Source of the DNA: CAZRQL01 sp964602415
GTDB taxonomy: Bacteria > Bacteroidota > Bacteroidia > Cytophagales > Flammeovirgaceae
Direction: 5' to 3'
DNA length: 64,000 nucleotides
NCBI GenBank assembly: GCA_964602415.1
Contig: CAZRQL010000017.1
Location: forward strand, 1-64,000
The number at the start of each line of letters is the position of its first letter. Within the stretch, counting starts at the first letter, position 1. The notes under the pieces are model-generated. The model did not search any database and was not told the origin of the DNA. It was given only the letters and a program-made list of their open reading frames with translations. This document shows positions 45,452 to 54,023 of this stretch, one piece after another. Both the position numbers and the translations under genes were made by a program.

Positions 45452-47533
45452 TTAACTTTTGGGAATGGAGAGAGAGAAAAAAGCCCCAACCGGATTTAAG
45501 TTGCCGTAATTGAGCTTAATGTCTAATTTTTCTGACATGGACTTGACGATAGAAAGCCCCAAACCGGTTGAGACTTCGTCGTCGGTGGGACGGGCAGAAA
45601 GTTTGCTAAACTTTTGAAACATATTTTTCAAATCCTCTTGATTGAAACCCGGGCCTTGGTCTTGTATCCATACCTTAACCTCTTGATCCTCATTGTGAAC
45701 AGATACCGAAACCACCGAGCCAAAAGGGGAAAACTTGATCGCGTTGGAAATCAAATTATCCAAAATCCTCTCTAAAACAATTTCATCGCTGTAAGCAAAA
45801 ATCCTGTTTTCGTTGTAATAAAAATCTAATTTGATGTTTTTTTGGCTTGCTCGGTAATTCAAATTGTCAATGAGAAGGTTTAATATTTCTACTATGTTGG
45901 TTTGGGTTTTATTGATAACGATTTTGCCTTCTTCCAACATCTGGCTGTCGAGGGTATTGTTGACCAAACTTTTGATTTCGTGTTCGGTGGCCTGCAAACC
46001 GGCAAATACTTTTTTGAACTGCTCTTGTTCTTGCAATCCCCCATATTCTCTGACGATATAAATGTATCCAAATATTCTTTGAAGCAAATTTCTCAAATCA
46101 TGTGTGATGAAGCTGAGTATGAAATTTTTCTCTTTGTCGAGGCGAAGCAGGTCATCGTATTGGGAGCTAATGATTTTGTTTTGTAAATCTAATTTTATGT
46201 TCAAACTCCTGAACCTAAGCAGTACTCCAAGTATGAGAAGCAACAAAACAATTAAAAAAAACACAACCACTAAGGTATTGTAAAAGCGGCTTTCGTTGAG
46301 TTGGTTTTCGATGGTGAGTTTTTGGTTTTCGGCTTCAGTTATTTCTACTTCGTACTTGATTTGCATGTCGCGGATGGAGGTTTCTTTTTGTATCCAAAAA
46401 AGGCTATCACCATAATTGATATGCATAAAAAGATAATTCAGAGATACATCAAACTGTTTGAGCCTTTTATGTGCTTCACTGAGCAATAAACTCAAATCCA
46501 AAATCAAGGGTTTTTCGCGCAGTTTTTGGGCTTCGAGGATAACTGCTTTTCCCATTTGTGTGCATAGCGAATCTTGCCCCAACTCATAAAATACCTTGAC
46601 CAGACCGGCGCGTGCCTGCACCGGAAAACGCGGGCTGGTTTTGTTGGAGCTAATTTTTTCGCATAATAAAAAATAATCCTTTGCATGTTGGTATTTTTTC
46701 TGTTTGAGTAGGCAGTTGCCCAGATTTAGATAAATCAGTGCCTTTTCTTCTATGTGGTCTCCAACCTCGATATACTTCAATGCCTTCTCAAAGAGCTTGT
46801 AGGCTTTGTCAAGCGAGTCCATCTTGACAAGAATTTCGCCATAATTCTGGTAACAAAAAGCCAAAGAGGCCGGCTCATTTTCTTTTCTTATGCACTCCTC
46901 CAAAGCCAATGTATAGTATTCATGTGCCTTTGGAAGGTCTTTGCGGTGCGCATAAATATCGGCTATCTCGGTGTAAGTATCTACTTTGCTTTTACCCAAC
47001 ATGTCTTTGAGTTGCAGCAATCTCAGACCGTTTCTAATCCCATTTTCATAATAGCCGGCCTGAAGGTAAGCCAAAGAAATAAAATTTCTGGCGTACTCTT
47101 CAGCGTCAATATTTTTAACCTGTTGGGCTTGGTTTATTACCCCAGATAAAATCTTGATCGCTGTGTCGTAGTTTGAAATGACAGAATAGTAAGCACCTAT
47201 GTGGGTACGCACTTCTAAAATATCAGGTAAAATACCTGATATTTCCAATTTGGAAAATGCAATTTCCAGTGTCTCTTTGCCTAAAGAGTGTTCGCCTTCA
47301 TAGATGTTGTACAGCCCGCAGAGCGAAAGGGCTTTGCCTTCCCAACGCAAATTGCCCAGTTCTTTTGCCAGACTCAGCGCGTCGTAAGCATAGCCCAAAC
47401 TTTTACCGGCATCGACATAAAGATAATCTTTGGCCAGTTGCATCATCTTTTGCACATCGCTGGTGTCTTGTTGAGCGGAGGCCCTAAAAGCAATAAAGAT
47501 GAATTGTAGAAAAAAAACCAATCTTGTTAGCAT
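45452..47533 (-). CDS. TPR-sensor histidine kinase
   Basis: A 693-residue membrane kinase. A signal peptide (1-20, ending FRASA) precedes periplasmic TPR repeats (about 30-370), a coiled segment, a transmembrane helix (419-439) and a cytoplasmic HisKA/HATPase core. The phosphoacceptor is His478 in FITHDLRNLLQRI. The N box is ILDNLISNAIKFSP, G1 is IQDQGPGF and G2 is STGLGLSIVKSM. There is no receiver domain and no response-regulator gene beside it, so it is an orphan kinase whose signal and partner are unknown. It is divergent from the cytochrome gene at 47618. Confidence 0.93.
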   Translation of the reverse strand: MLTRLVFFLQFIFIAFRASAQQDTSDVQKMMQLAKDYLYVDAGKSLGYAYDALSLAKELGNLRWEGKALSLCGLYNIYEGEHSLGKETLEIAFSKLEISGILPDILEVRTHIGAYYSVISNYDTAIKILSGVINQAQQVKNIDAEEYARNFISLAYLQAGYYENGIRNGLRLLQLKDMLGKSKVDTYTEIADIYAHRKDLPKAHEYYTLALEECIRKENEPASLAFCYQNYGEILVKMDSLDKAYKLFEKALKYIEVGDHIEEKALIYLNLGNCLLKQKKYQHAKDYFLLCEKISSNKTSPRFPVQARAGLVKVFYELGQDSLCTQMGKAVILEAQKLREKPLILDLSLLLSEAHKRLKQFDVSLNYLFMHINYGDSLFWIQKETSIRDMQIKYEVEITEAENQKLTIENQLNESRFYNTLVVVFFLIVLLLLILGVLLRFRSLNIKLDLQNKIISSQYDDLLRLDKEKNFILSFITHDLRNLLQRIFGYIYIVREYGGLQEQEQFKKVFAGLQATEHEIKSLVNNTLDSQMLEEGKIVINKTQTNIVEILNLLIDNLNYRASQKNIKLDFYYNENRIFAYSDEIVLERILDNLISNAIKFSPFGSVVSVSVHNEDQEVKVWIQDQGPGFNQEDLKNMFQKFSKLSARPTDDEVSTGLGLSIVKSMSEKLDIKLNYGNLNPVGAFFSLSIPKS

Positions 47534-47563
47534 GTGAAAGTGGCTTGTGTCTTCAGCACTTTG

Positions 47564-47577
47564 TAACTTTTGTTACT
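47564..47577. promoter_or_regulatory. Inverted repeat in the kinase/cytochrome divergent gap
   Basis: GTAAC-TTTT-GTTAC, a perfect 5+5 bp inverted repeat, lies in the 84-bp gap between two divergent genes and overlaps a TAnnTTTG-like sequence. It could be an operator, but the arms are short. Confidence 0.3.
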
Positions 47578-47617
47578 CAATAAAGCGTAATTAAAACATT
47601 TTTTTGTACAAAATTAT

Positions 47618-48457
47618 ATGATGACCCGAATCTTCCTAATTATTTTTGTGTTGACGGCTTGCTCAGAAAGAAAAAAATCCGAAAGCAACACACTTGATCC
47701 TCAAGGCTTATTGCAAAGCAAATGCCTCTCCTGTCACAGTGGGCAACTTGCCCCCACTATGCAAGAAGTCCGCGAAAGCTACCTAAAAGCCTACCCTGAA
47801 AGAGAATCTTTCGCCAAAGCCATGCACAATTTTGTGCGCAAGCCCCAACACTATCTCATGACTGAACAAGTCAATCGCTACGGAATGATGCCGGCAGTTG
47901 AGATTGAAGATGCCGAACTAAATGCAATTGTAAACTACATCTTTGAGAACCAATTTGAAACATCCATCCCAAAAGAAGGGGAACCAATCAAAAAAGCCAA
48001 AGCCATCGTTCAAACGGCCCAGAGCCTGCTGGGCACGAACCTCATCCAAGCCATCAAACAAAAAGGCGCACCCGCAGCTATTGAATTTTGTCATTTGAAG
48101 GCTATCGAACTCACAGACAGTGTCTCAAAACAAAACTTGGTTGCCCTCAAACGAATCACCGACCGACCGCGTAACCCTCAAAACCAAGCAAACGAATGGG
48201 AAATGAGGCTCATCGCTCAAATGAAAGATAAACTTGATAAAAAAGAAATCTTAGAGCCTGTTTTGAGGCAAGAAACAGATATGGAGTGGGTCTATACCCC
48301 TATCATATTGGCAAACACCTGTTTGCAATGTCACGGAAGCAAAGAAATAAACCCCCAAACCCTAACAGTTATCAACAACCTCTACCCCAACGACAAAGCC
48401 AAAAAATACCGTGAAGGAGAACTTCGAGGTCTTTGGGTAGTTGGAATTAAAAAATGA
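47618..48457 (+). CDS. Cytochrome c / DUF3365-type heme lipoprotein
   Basis: A 279-residue exported protein. Its N-terminus (IFLIIFVLTAC) has a lipobox with Cys15. The first half is a small cytochrome c domain with CLSCH (36-40) and a likely Met ligand in RYGMMPA (90/91). The second half resembles the DUF3365/Tll0287-like heme domain: AIEFCHLKA, then ITDRPRNPQNQAN and EWVYTPIILANTCLQCHG with the second CxxCH at 235-239. It would carry two c-type hemes at the cell envelope, for electron transfer or redox/gas sensing. The C25-like T9SS gene starts 32 bp downstream in the same direction. Confidence 0.88.
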   Translation: MMTRIFLIIFVLTACSERKKSESNTLDPQGLLQSKCLSCHSGQLAPTMQEVRESYLKAYPERESFAKAMHNFVRKPQHYLMTEQVNRYGMMPAVEIEDAELNAIVNYIFENQFETSIPKEGEPIKKAKAIVQTAQSLLGTNLIQAIKQKGAPAAIEFCHLKAIELTDSVSKQNLVALKRITDRPRNPQNQANEWEMRLIAQMKDKLDKKEILEPVLRQETDMEWVYTPIILANTCLQCHGSKEINPQTLTVINNLYPNDKAKKYREGELRGLWVVGIKK

Positions 48458-48460
48458 TTG

Positions 48461-48476
48461 GTTATACTTGTATAAC
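48461..48476. promoter_or_regulatory. Perfect palindromic site ahead of the C25-like gene
   Basis: GTTATAC-TT-GTATAAC is a perfect 7+7 bp inverted repeat in the 32-bp gap between the cytochrome gene and the next gene. It includes TATACTTG, one mismatch from TAnnTTTG, so it may be an operator over a weak promoter. Confidence 0.45.
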
Positions 48477-48489
48477 TTAAGAAAAAAAT

Positions 48490-50370
48490 ATGTCAAAAGT
48501 TTATTTACCGATTTTTATATTATTAGTCTTTGGAGCAATTGCTTGGGCGCAAACCACCTCACTCAACCAAACGGTGCGTGTGTGGGCTCAAGTCCAACAA
48601 GACAACATCGAACTGCTTTGGCCTAAAGACAAAAGAGCCGGAAGCTACACCATTTTAAGAAAAGAGCATTTCTCGAACCAAACATGGCAAACCTTAGCCC
48701 AACTGCCCGATTCAGCCGAAAGCTACACCGATGCCACCGCCCAAAAAGGCACGCTCTACGACTATCAAATAACCAAAAGTCAAGTCGCTCAGGGGTATGC
48801 TTGCGCGGCAATGAATTTTGTGCCCTCAGACCTCAACGGAACAATCCTTTTGATGGTTGAAGACGAAATCTGGCAATCCGTCAAAGATGCTGTTTCTCAG
48901 TTCAATACGGCACTTTGGGCTGAAGGCTGGAAGGTAAGGGTTTGGCGGATATCCAACAGCCTACCTGTGGCAACCGTCAAAGAACAAATTATCCATCTTG
49001 ACTCTGTGATTCCCGATTTGGAGGCTTTGCTCATTGTGGGGCATGTGCCTGTGCCTTATTCGGGGGATTGGATGTTCGATGGGCACACAGACCACAAAGG
49101 GGCTTGGCCAGCGGATGTATTTTACGGCACTTTTGGAAAATGGACAGACACGCAGGTCAACAACGCAACAGCAAGACGAACCCAAAACCAAAACATACCC
49201 GACGACAGAAAATATGACCAGACTTATTTGCCCTCGGTGTGTCGTTATCAGATTGGGAGAATTGATTTTCAAGATATTAAGGTAGGTGATAAGACCCCTG
49301 CTCAACTTATCGAGTCGTACATAAGTAGAAACTTATCCTTCCGAAAAGGCAAAACACCCTATCAACCCAAAGGATTGGTGGACGATAATTTTACGGGTTT
49401 GAACTTGGCGGCTACCGGCTGGGCAAACCTATCTAATCTTTTTGGAGCAAACAACGTAACCAATGAAGACTATTTCAGCACCTTACAAGAACAGAATTAC
49501 CTGTTTAGCTACGGTTGTGGAGCAGGCAGCTACACCTCTTGCGGGGGAATAGGCACATCGGCGGATTTCATTTCCAAACCTCTCAAACACAGTTTTACGC
49601 TGCTGGCGGGAAGCTATTTTGGTGATTGGGATAGCCAAAACAACCTCATGCGCACAGCAGTGGCTACTTCGGCTTTGGCTTGCGGCTGGGGTGGAATACC
49701 CAAGTGGTACATTCAGCACACCGCCTTAGGGCTTACGCTGGGTTATGGGGTCAGACTCACCCAAAACAACAGCACTGTATTTTTTAACGGAAACTTCAAT
49801 TCTTCGGCCAATGCCATACACATCGCTCTGATGGGAGACCCTACGCTGAGGCTTTTTCCTATCGCTGCGCCTGAAAACCTAAGCTATTTAGAACAAGGTA
49901 ACCAAATCAAAATGACCTGGTCCGGCGAAGCATCTGCTTATTTAGTCTATCGCATAGACACCGTAGCGCAATCTATCGTAAGACTTACCTCCCAACCCAT
50001 AGAAAGCCTTGAGTTCACAACTCCCAAATTTATAGGCAATTACCTGTACTCGGTTCGTGCCGTAAAAACCCAAACCACCGGTGCGGGCAGTTTCCAAAAC
50101 CTCAGTGCGGGATCAGTACTTTTCACCTCTTTTACTACTGGAATAGAAAGGCAACTACCTGATTTTGTGGTCTATCCTAACCCTTCAAAAAGTGGTTTTA
50201 ATATCCAAAGCGAAAAAAGACCTACACACTTGGAAATTTTTGATTCTCAAGGTTTTTTGGTCTTTGAAGGATTGCAAACACACTATCTCAATCTTGAAAA
50301 AGGGCTGTACTTGCTCAAAATTTATTGGCCTGACGGAAGGTTTTCAACCCACAAATGGCTCAAAGAGTAA
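48490..50370 (+). CDS. T9SS-sorted C25 (gingipain-fold)-like protein, probably inactive
   Basis: A 626-residue secreted protein. A signal peptide (1-20, AIAWAQ) is followed by an FnIII-like domain (25-100). A region resembling peptidase family C25 (about 117-460) contains EALLIVGHVPVPYSG, ADVFYGTFG, CRYQIGRIDF and the closing LMGDPTLRL. A further beta domain and a C-terminal T9SS sorting domain (VVYPNPSKSG) follow. Where C25 enzymes have a GHG catalytic His, this protein has YGCGAGSY (Cys343); where they have the catalytic Cys, it appears to have Ser375 (AGSYFGDWD). It may therefore be a non-peptidase binding or structural protein. The alignment is by eye. Probably cotranscribed with the heme lipoprotein. 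Confidence 0.8.
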   Translation: MSKVYLPIFILLVFGAIAWAQTTSLNQTVRVWAQVQQDNIELLWPKDKRAGSYTILRKEHFSNQTWQTLAQLPDSAESYTDATAQKGTLYDYQITKSQVAQGYACAAMNFVPSDLNGTILLMVEDEIWQSVKDAVSQFNTALWAEGWKVRVWRISNSLPVATVKEQIIHLDSVIPDLEALLIVGHVPVPYSGDWMFDGHTDHKGAWPADVFYGTFGKWTDTQVNNATARRTQNQNIPDDRKYDQTYLPSVCRYQIGRIDFQDIKVGDKTPAQLIESYISRNLSFRKGKTPYQPKGLVDDNFTGLNLAATGWANLSNLFGANNVTNEDYFSTLQEQNYLFSYGCGAGSYTSCGGIGTSADFISKPLKHSFTLLAGSYFGDWDSQNNLMRTAVATSALACGWGGIPKWYIQHTALGLTLGYGVRLTQNNSTVFFNGNFNSSANAIHIALMGDPTLRLFPIAAPENLSYLEQGNQIKMTWSGEASAYLVYRIDTVAQSIVRLTSQPIESLEFTTPKFIGNYLYSVRAVKTQTTGAGSFQNLSAGSVLFTSFTTGIERQLPDFVVYPNPSKSGFNIQSEKRPTHLEIFDSQGFLVFEGLQTHYLNLEKGLYLLKIYWPDGRFSTHKWLKE

Positions 50371-50371
50371 A

Positions 50372-50902
50372 CTACCGTTGGGGGGTATCAGAGGGGTCGC
50401 CCAAGCCCAACTCTTCCAGCACATAATCGGTAAAATCGTATTTTTTGTCGGCGTAAATGACCACCAAATCGCTGGCAATGTCTATGAGCATGGCCAAATT
50501 GAACTTGCGGGCAACTTTGGAGGCGGCCTTGTGTACTTTTTCTAAAATCGGTTTGAGTAGTTCTTGGTTTTTGATGTAGAGCATTCCTTCATAACCAAAT
50601 ACATTTTGCTGAAACTCACGAAGTTCGGCGGCTCGCTTGCTGATGGTGTCTTCACGCTCCTTTTTCATCTCAGGGGTGAGCAGCACTTTTTCGGCCATGT
50701 ACATAGCTTTGTATTCGGCCAGTTCTTTGGTTTTGGCATCTATCTCTGCCTGCCAAATGGCCGCTGCTTTCTCCAATTCGCTCTGCATCTCTTTGTATTG
50801 CTTCATCTTGGACAAAATGGCCTCTGAATCAATATATCCAAACTTTTGTCCCCAAACCGATAAGGGCAACAGCAGACAAAAAAGAGCAATTATATTTCGC
50901 AT
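50372..50902 (-). CDS. OmpH/Skp-family periplasmic chaperone
   Basis: A 176-residue protein with a signal peptide (1-18, LSVWGQ) followed by the OmpH-like start KFGYIDSEAILSKM, a long charged coiled coil (about 35-105) and a C-terminal helix-strand returning to the body (LAMLIDIASDLVVIYADKKYDFT). Skp homologues trimerise and hold unfolded outer-membrane proteins. Its stop lies 1 bp from that of the convergent C25-like gene. bamA is not in the window. Confidence 0.88.
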   Translation of the reverse strand: MRNIIALFCLLLPLSVWGQKFGYIDSEAILSKMKQYKEMQSELEKAAAIWQAEIDAKTKELAEYKAMYMAEKVLLTPEMKKEREDTISKRAAELREFQQNVFGYEGMLYIKNQELLKPILEKVHKAASKVARKFNLAMLIDIASDLVVIYADKKYDFTDYVLEELGLGDPSDTPQR

Positions 50903-50954
50903 AAAAAGATTTTTTTTTGCAAATCAAAACAAAGTATAACTAATCAGCGACTTA

Positions 50955-51575
50955 ATGACAAGGAAAATTGATATTTTGTTTTTTCACTACCAACCAAAAC
51001 AATTCCTTGATGCCTTTGGGTATTGTTTTGGTCTTTTGCCCAAAGAGTTTGAGTTGCAAGAATTTGCAAAGCCTCAGTTGGCACTGCCCTCCTTGGCGGC
51101 ACGGCTGATGGTGCTCCAATACCTCCAAAGCCTCGGACTCAGCCCACAGCCTTGGCAATACCTCCCACACGGCAAACCCAAACCCCAAAGCGGTATTTAC
51201 TTCAACATCAGCCACTGCAAAGATGCGGTGGCAGTCGCCTTTTATGACGCTGAAGTAGGCATTGATATTGAAAGGATGAGAAAAGTCAACCACCAAAGTT
51301 TTGGTCGTGTTTTTACGGCAGAAGAACTCAATTATATCGGCAACAGCGATGAGCGTTTTTTTGAACTTTGGACAAGAAAAGAGGCACTCATCAAAGCCGA
51401 CGGAGGCGGTTTCTCCTTGCCTGTCAATGAGATAGACAGCTTGCAACAACCCACAAAAATCGGACAACGACTTTGGCACTGGCGGCCTGTAGCTTTGCAA
51501 GGACTCCATGCTCATTTGGCCTTTGAGCAACCTGATGCCCTTATCAACCTGATACCTTTTCAACCACCTTACTGA
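50955..51575 (+). CDS. 4'-phosphopantetheinyl transferase
   Basis: A 206-residue Sfp/HetI-type enzyme, which transfers phosphopantetheine from CoA to a serine of carrier proteins. The Mg2+-binding motif is GIDIERM (near residue 101) and the second motif FFELWTRKEALIKADGGG (near 138); NISHCKDAVAVAF is also typical. No polyketide or peptide synthetase gene is nearby, so it probably serves fatty-acid ACP or a distant pathway. It is divergent from the ompH-like gene; htpG starts 68 bp downstream. Confidence 0.92.
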   Translation: MTRKIDILFFHYQPKQFLDAFGYCFGLLPKEFELQEFAKPQLALPSLAARLMVLQYLQSLGLSPQPWQYLPHGKPKPQSGIYFNISHCKDAVAVAFYDAEVGIDIERMRKVNHQSFGRVFTAEELNYIGNSDERFFELWTRKEALIKADGGGFSLPVNEIDSLQQPTKIGQRLWHWRPVALQGLHAHLAFEQPDALINLIPFQPPY

Positions 51576-51643
51576 CAAAATTGCAGTTTATTTGATTTTG
51601 GAATGATTTTGTGGTCATTGTTGTAAATAACAACTTACAAAAG

Positions 51644-53461
51644 ATGAGCGAATTGAAAGGTACTATTTCGGTCAATACCGAAAACATTTTTCCCATCATC
51701 AAAAAATTTCTGTATTCCGACCACGAAATCTTTTTGCGTGAACTGGTTTCCAATGCCGTAGATGCCACCCAAAAACTCAAAAAAATTTCGTCTCTTGGTG
51801 AGTTTCAAGGAGAAATCGGAGACACCAAAATTGAAGTAATTTTGGATGCGGACAACAAAAAAATCACCATTCGCGATAGAGGCATAGGCATGAATGCCGA
51901 AGAAATACAGAAATACATCAATCAAATTGCCTTTTCGGGTGCTTCCGAATTTTTGGACAAATACAAAGATGCCCAAGATGCCCAAATCATTGGACATTTT
52001 GGCATGGGTTTCTATTCGGCCTTTATGGTGGCGGACAAAGTAGAGATATTTACCCGCTCCTACCGCGAAAATGATGAGGCCGCTCACTGGGTCTGCACCG
52101 GAACCACAGATTTTGTTATCAACAAGACAGTTAAAAAAGAGCGCGGCACCGATGTAGTCTTGCACCTAAACGAAGAAAGCAAAGAGTTTGCGGAAAAGTT
52201 TCGACTCAGGCAAATCCTAAACAAATACTGCAAGTTTTTGCCCGTAGAAATCGAGTTTGATGGCAGCACTATCAACAACACCCAGCCTATTTGGACGCGC
52301 ACACCAAAAGACCTAACCGAAAAAGACTACACCGATTTTTACCGCGAACTCTATCCGGGAGTAGATGAGCCGCTTTTTTGGATACATCTAAACGTGGACT
52401 ATCCATTCAACCTGACGGGAATTTTGTACTTTCCAAAGCACAAAAACGACATATACATGCAGCGGCACAAAATCCAACTCTACTCTCGACAAGTCTTTAT
52501 TACGGACGAAGTCAAAGAGGTGGTGCCTGAATTTTTGACGCTCATGCACGGAGTCATTGACTCGCCCGATATTCCTCTCAACGTATCAAGGAGCTATTTG
52601 CAATCAGACTCAAACGTCAAAAAAATACACAGCTACATCAGCAAAAAAGTAGCCGAAAAACTGCAAGAACTCTTCAACAACGACCGCACTGCCTACGAGG
52701 AAAAATGGCCGGGCATCGGCGTTTTTGTCAAATACGGCATGATGACCGATGACAAGTTTTACGAAAAAGCTGAAAAGTTCGCGCTGCTGGAAAACACGGA
52801 AGGCAAAAAGTTCACGCTTGAAGAATACCGCAACTTGGTGAGTGCTAACCAAACCGCCAAAAACAACTACCTCATATACCTCTACACCACCGATGTCAAA
52901 CAACAAAACACATTTATTGCCGCTGCAAAAAAACGCGGTTACGATGTGTTGGTATTCGACCATCTGATTGATAACCACTTTGTTGGGGCTTTGGAGCGCA
53001 AACTCGAAAAAACCGAACTTAAAAGAGTGGATGCCGACGTGATAGACAAACTCATAGAAAAAGACGAACCCAAAGCCGAAACTACTTTGAGCCAAGAGCA
53101 GCAAGACCAACTCAAATCATTGGTAGAGAGCATCGTAAACGACAAAAAGACCACTGTTGAACTCAGTGCCCTTTCCCCTGACGAGATGCCCATCGTCATC
53201 ACACAACCTGAGTTTATGCGCCGTATGAAAGAAATGGCCAAGACGCAAGGTATGCTCGGAGACAATGAGTTCATGCCCGATATGTATTCTGTTACGGTCA
53301 ATACCCTGCACCCTGCCATCATAAAAATAGCCCAAACCCAAGACAGCCAACTGCAAAAAGATTTAGCCAATCAGGCGTATGATTTGGCACTGCTGGCACA
53401 GGGTATGCTCAACGGCGAAAAACTTACCCATTTCATAGAGCGCAGCATCCAAAGTTTGTAA
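51644..53461 (+). CDS. htpG: Hsp90-family chaperone HtpG
   Basis: A 605-residue ATP-dependent chaperone. The N-terminal GHKL ATPase domain has ELVSNAVDATQK (N box), IRDRGIGM and GHFGMGFYSAFMVADKV. The middle domain has LPLNVSRSYLQ-like DIPLNVSRSYLQ and the C-terminal dimerisation domain follows. ATG at 51644 (MSELKGTISVNTENIFPI) is the family start; an in-frame GTG at 51611 would add 11 unlikely residues. A strong terminator follows. Confidence 0.97.
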   Translation: MSELKGTISVNTENIFPIIKKFLYSDHEIFLRELVSNAVDATQKLKKISSLGEFQGEIGDTKIEVILDADNKKITIRDRGIGMNAEEIQKYINQIAFSGASEFLDKYKDAQDAQIIGHFGMGFYSAFMVADKVEIFTRSYRENDEAAHWVCTGTTDFVINKTVKKERGTDVVLHLNEESKEFAEKFRLRQILNKYCKFLPVEIEFDGSTINNTQPIWTRTPKDLTEKDYTDFYRELYPGVDEPLFWIHLNVDYPFNLTGILYFPKHKNDIYMQRHKIQLYSRQVFITDEVKEVVPEFLTLMHGVIDSPDIPLNVSRSYLQSDSNVKKIHSYISKKVAEKLQELFNNDRTAYEEKWPGIGVFVKYGMMTDDKFYEKAEKFALLENTEGKKFTLEEYRNLVSANQTAKNNYLIYLYTTDVKQQNTFIAAAKKRGYDVLVFDHLIDNHFVGALERKLEKTELKRVDADVIDKLIEKDEPKAETTLSQEQQDQLKSLVESIVNDKKTTVELSALSPDEMPIVITQPEFMRRMKEMAKTQGMLGDNEFMPDMYSVTVNTLHPAIIKIAQTQDSQLQKDLANQAYDLALLAQGMLNGEKLTHFIERSIQSL

Positions 53462-53500
53462 AAGGCTTTTTTCATCCATTTCGTTTTATACCTCACAACA

Positions 53501-53533
53501 AGCGGCCTGTCTATATGCAGGCTGCTTTTTTTA
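53501..53533 (+). terminator. Intrinsic terminator of htpG
   Basis: A 9-bp stem with one G-U pair (AGCGGCCTG at 53501-53509 with CAGGCTGCT at 53518-53526) is followed by a run of seven T. Confidence 0.85.
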
Positions 53534-53576
53534 TTTAAAATAGTTTTTTCATATTTGTATCTCAAAAGAGCTTACG

Positions 53577-53960
53577 GTGGCTGAATCATTTAATATTTTA
53601 TTTAGATATTTAATTGGCTTATTTTGTCTTGGACTCTTTTTTTCGGTTTCATCCCCTCAAAACCCCAATCACTTTATTGATTTCAATTCTTTTTCAACAA
53701 AAAAGGAAAAAGAAGAGAATAAAAGTGAAGTAGAAGAAGACAGCGAAGATATAAAACTTCAAGGCATCTTATTGAAAAATAAGAAAAAATTAAAGCCTCT
53801 TATAGATTATCTGCATTCTAAAACTCAAAAAAACGTTACTTTAAGGTTAATAGACTTTTTAATCGAAAATAATAATCCTAATCTTTTATTTGATTCGTTA
53901 TTTTTTACTTTTTTAGCTCGTTATTTGGTGTTTCATAGCTTTATTTTTTATGAAGTTTGA
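53577..53960 (+). CDS. Small membrane protein preceding dabA
   Basis: A 127-residue frame with GTG as its only start. It has an N-terminal hydrophobic helix (about 9-27), a highly charged Lys/Glu linker (42-58) and a hydrophobic C-terminal segment (about 104-127), so both ends could enter the membrane. I recognise no family. It begins 44 bp after the htpG terminator and ends 63 bp before dabA on the same strand, so it may be the first gene of the DAB operon. CATATTTG at 53549-53556, one mismatch from TAnnTTTG, is a possible promoter. Low composition complexity and the GTG start leave some doubt that it is translated. Confidence 0.5.
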   Translation: MAESFNILFRYLIGLFCLGLFFSVSSPQNPNHFIDFNSFSTKKEKEENKSEVEEDSEDIKLQGILLKNKKKLKPLIDYLHSKTQKNVTLRLIDFLIENNNPNLLFDSLFFTFLARYLVFHSFIFYEV

Positions 53961-54023
53961 AGTCGTTAAAATCTTTATCAATCATGATTTTATAAACTTT
54001 AAACTAAATATCAACATCAAATT

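Noticed and set aside
48441..48626. A 61-codon plus-strand frame overlapping the end of the cytochrome gene and the start of the C25-like gene
   Set aside because: It overlaps two well-supported genes in another frame and has no features of its own.
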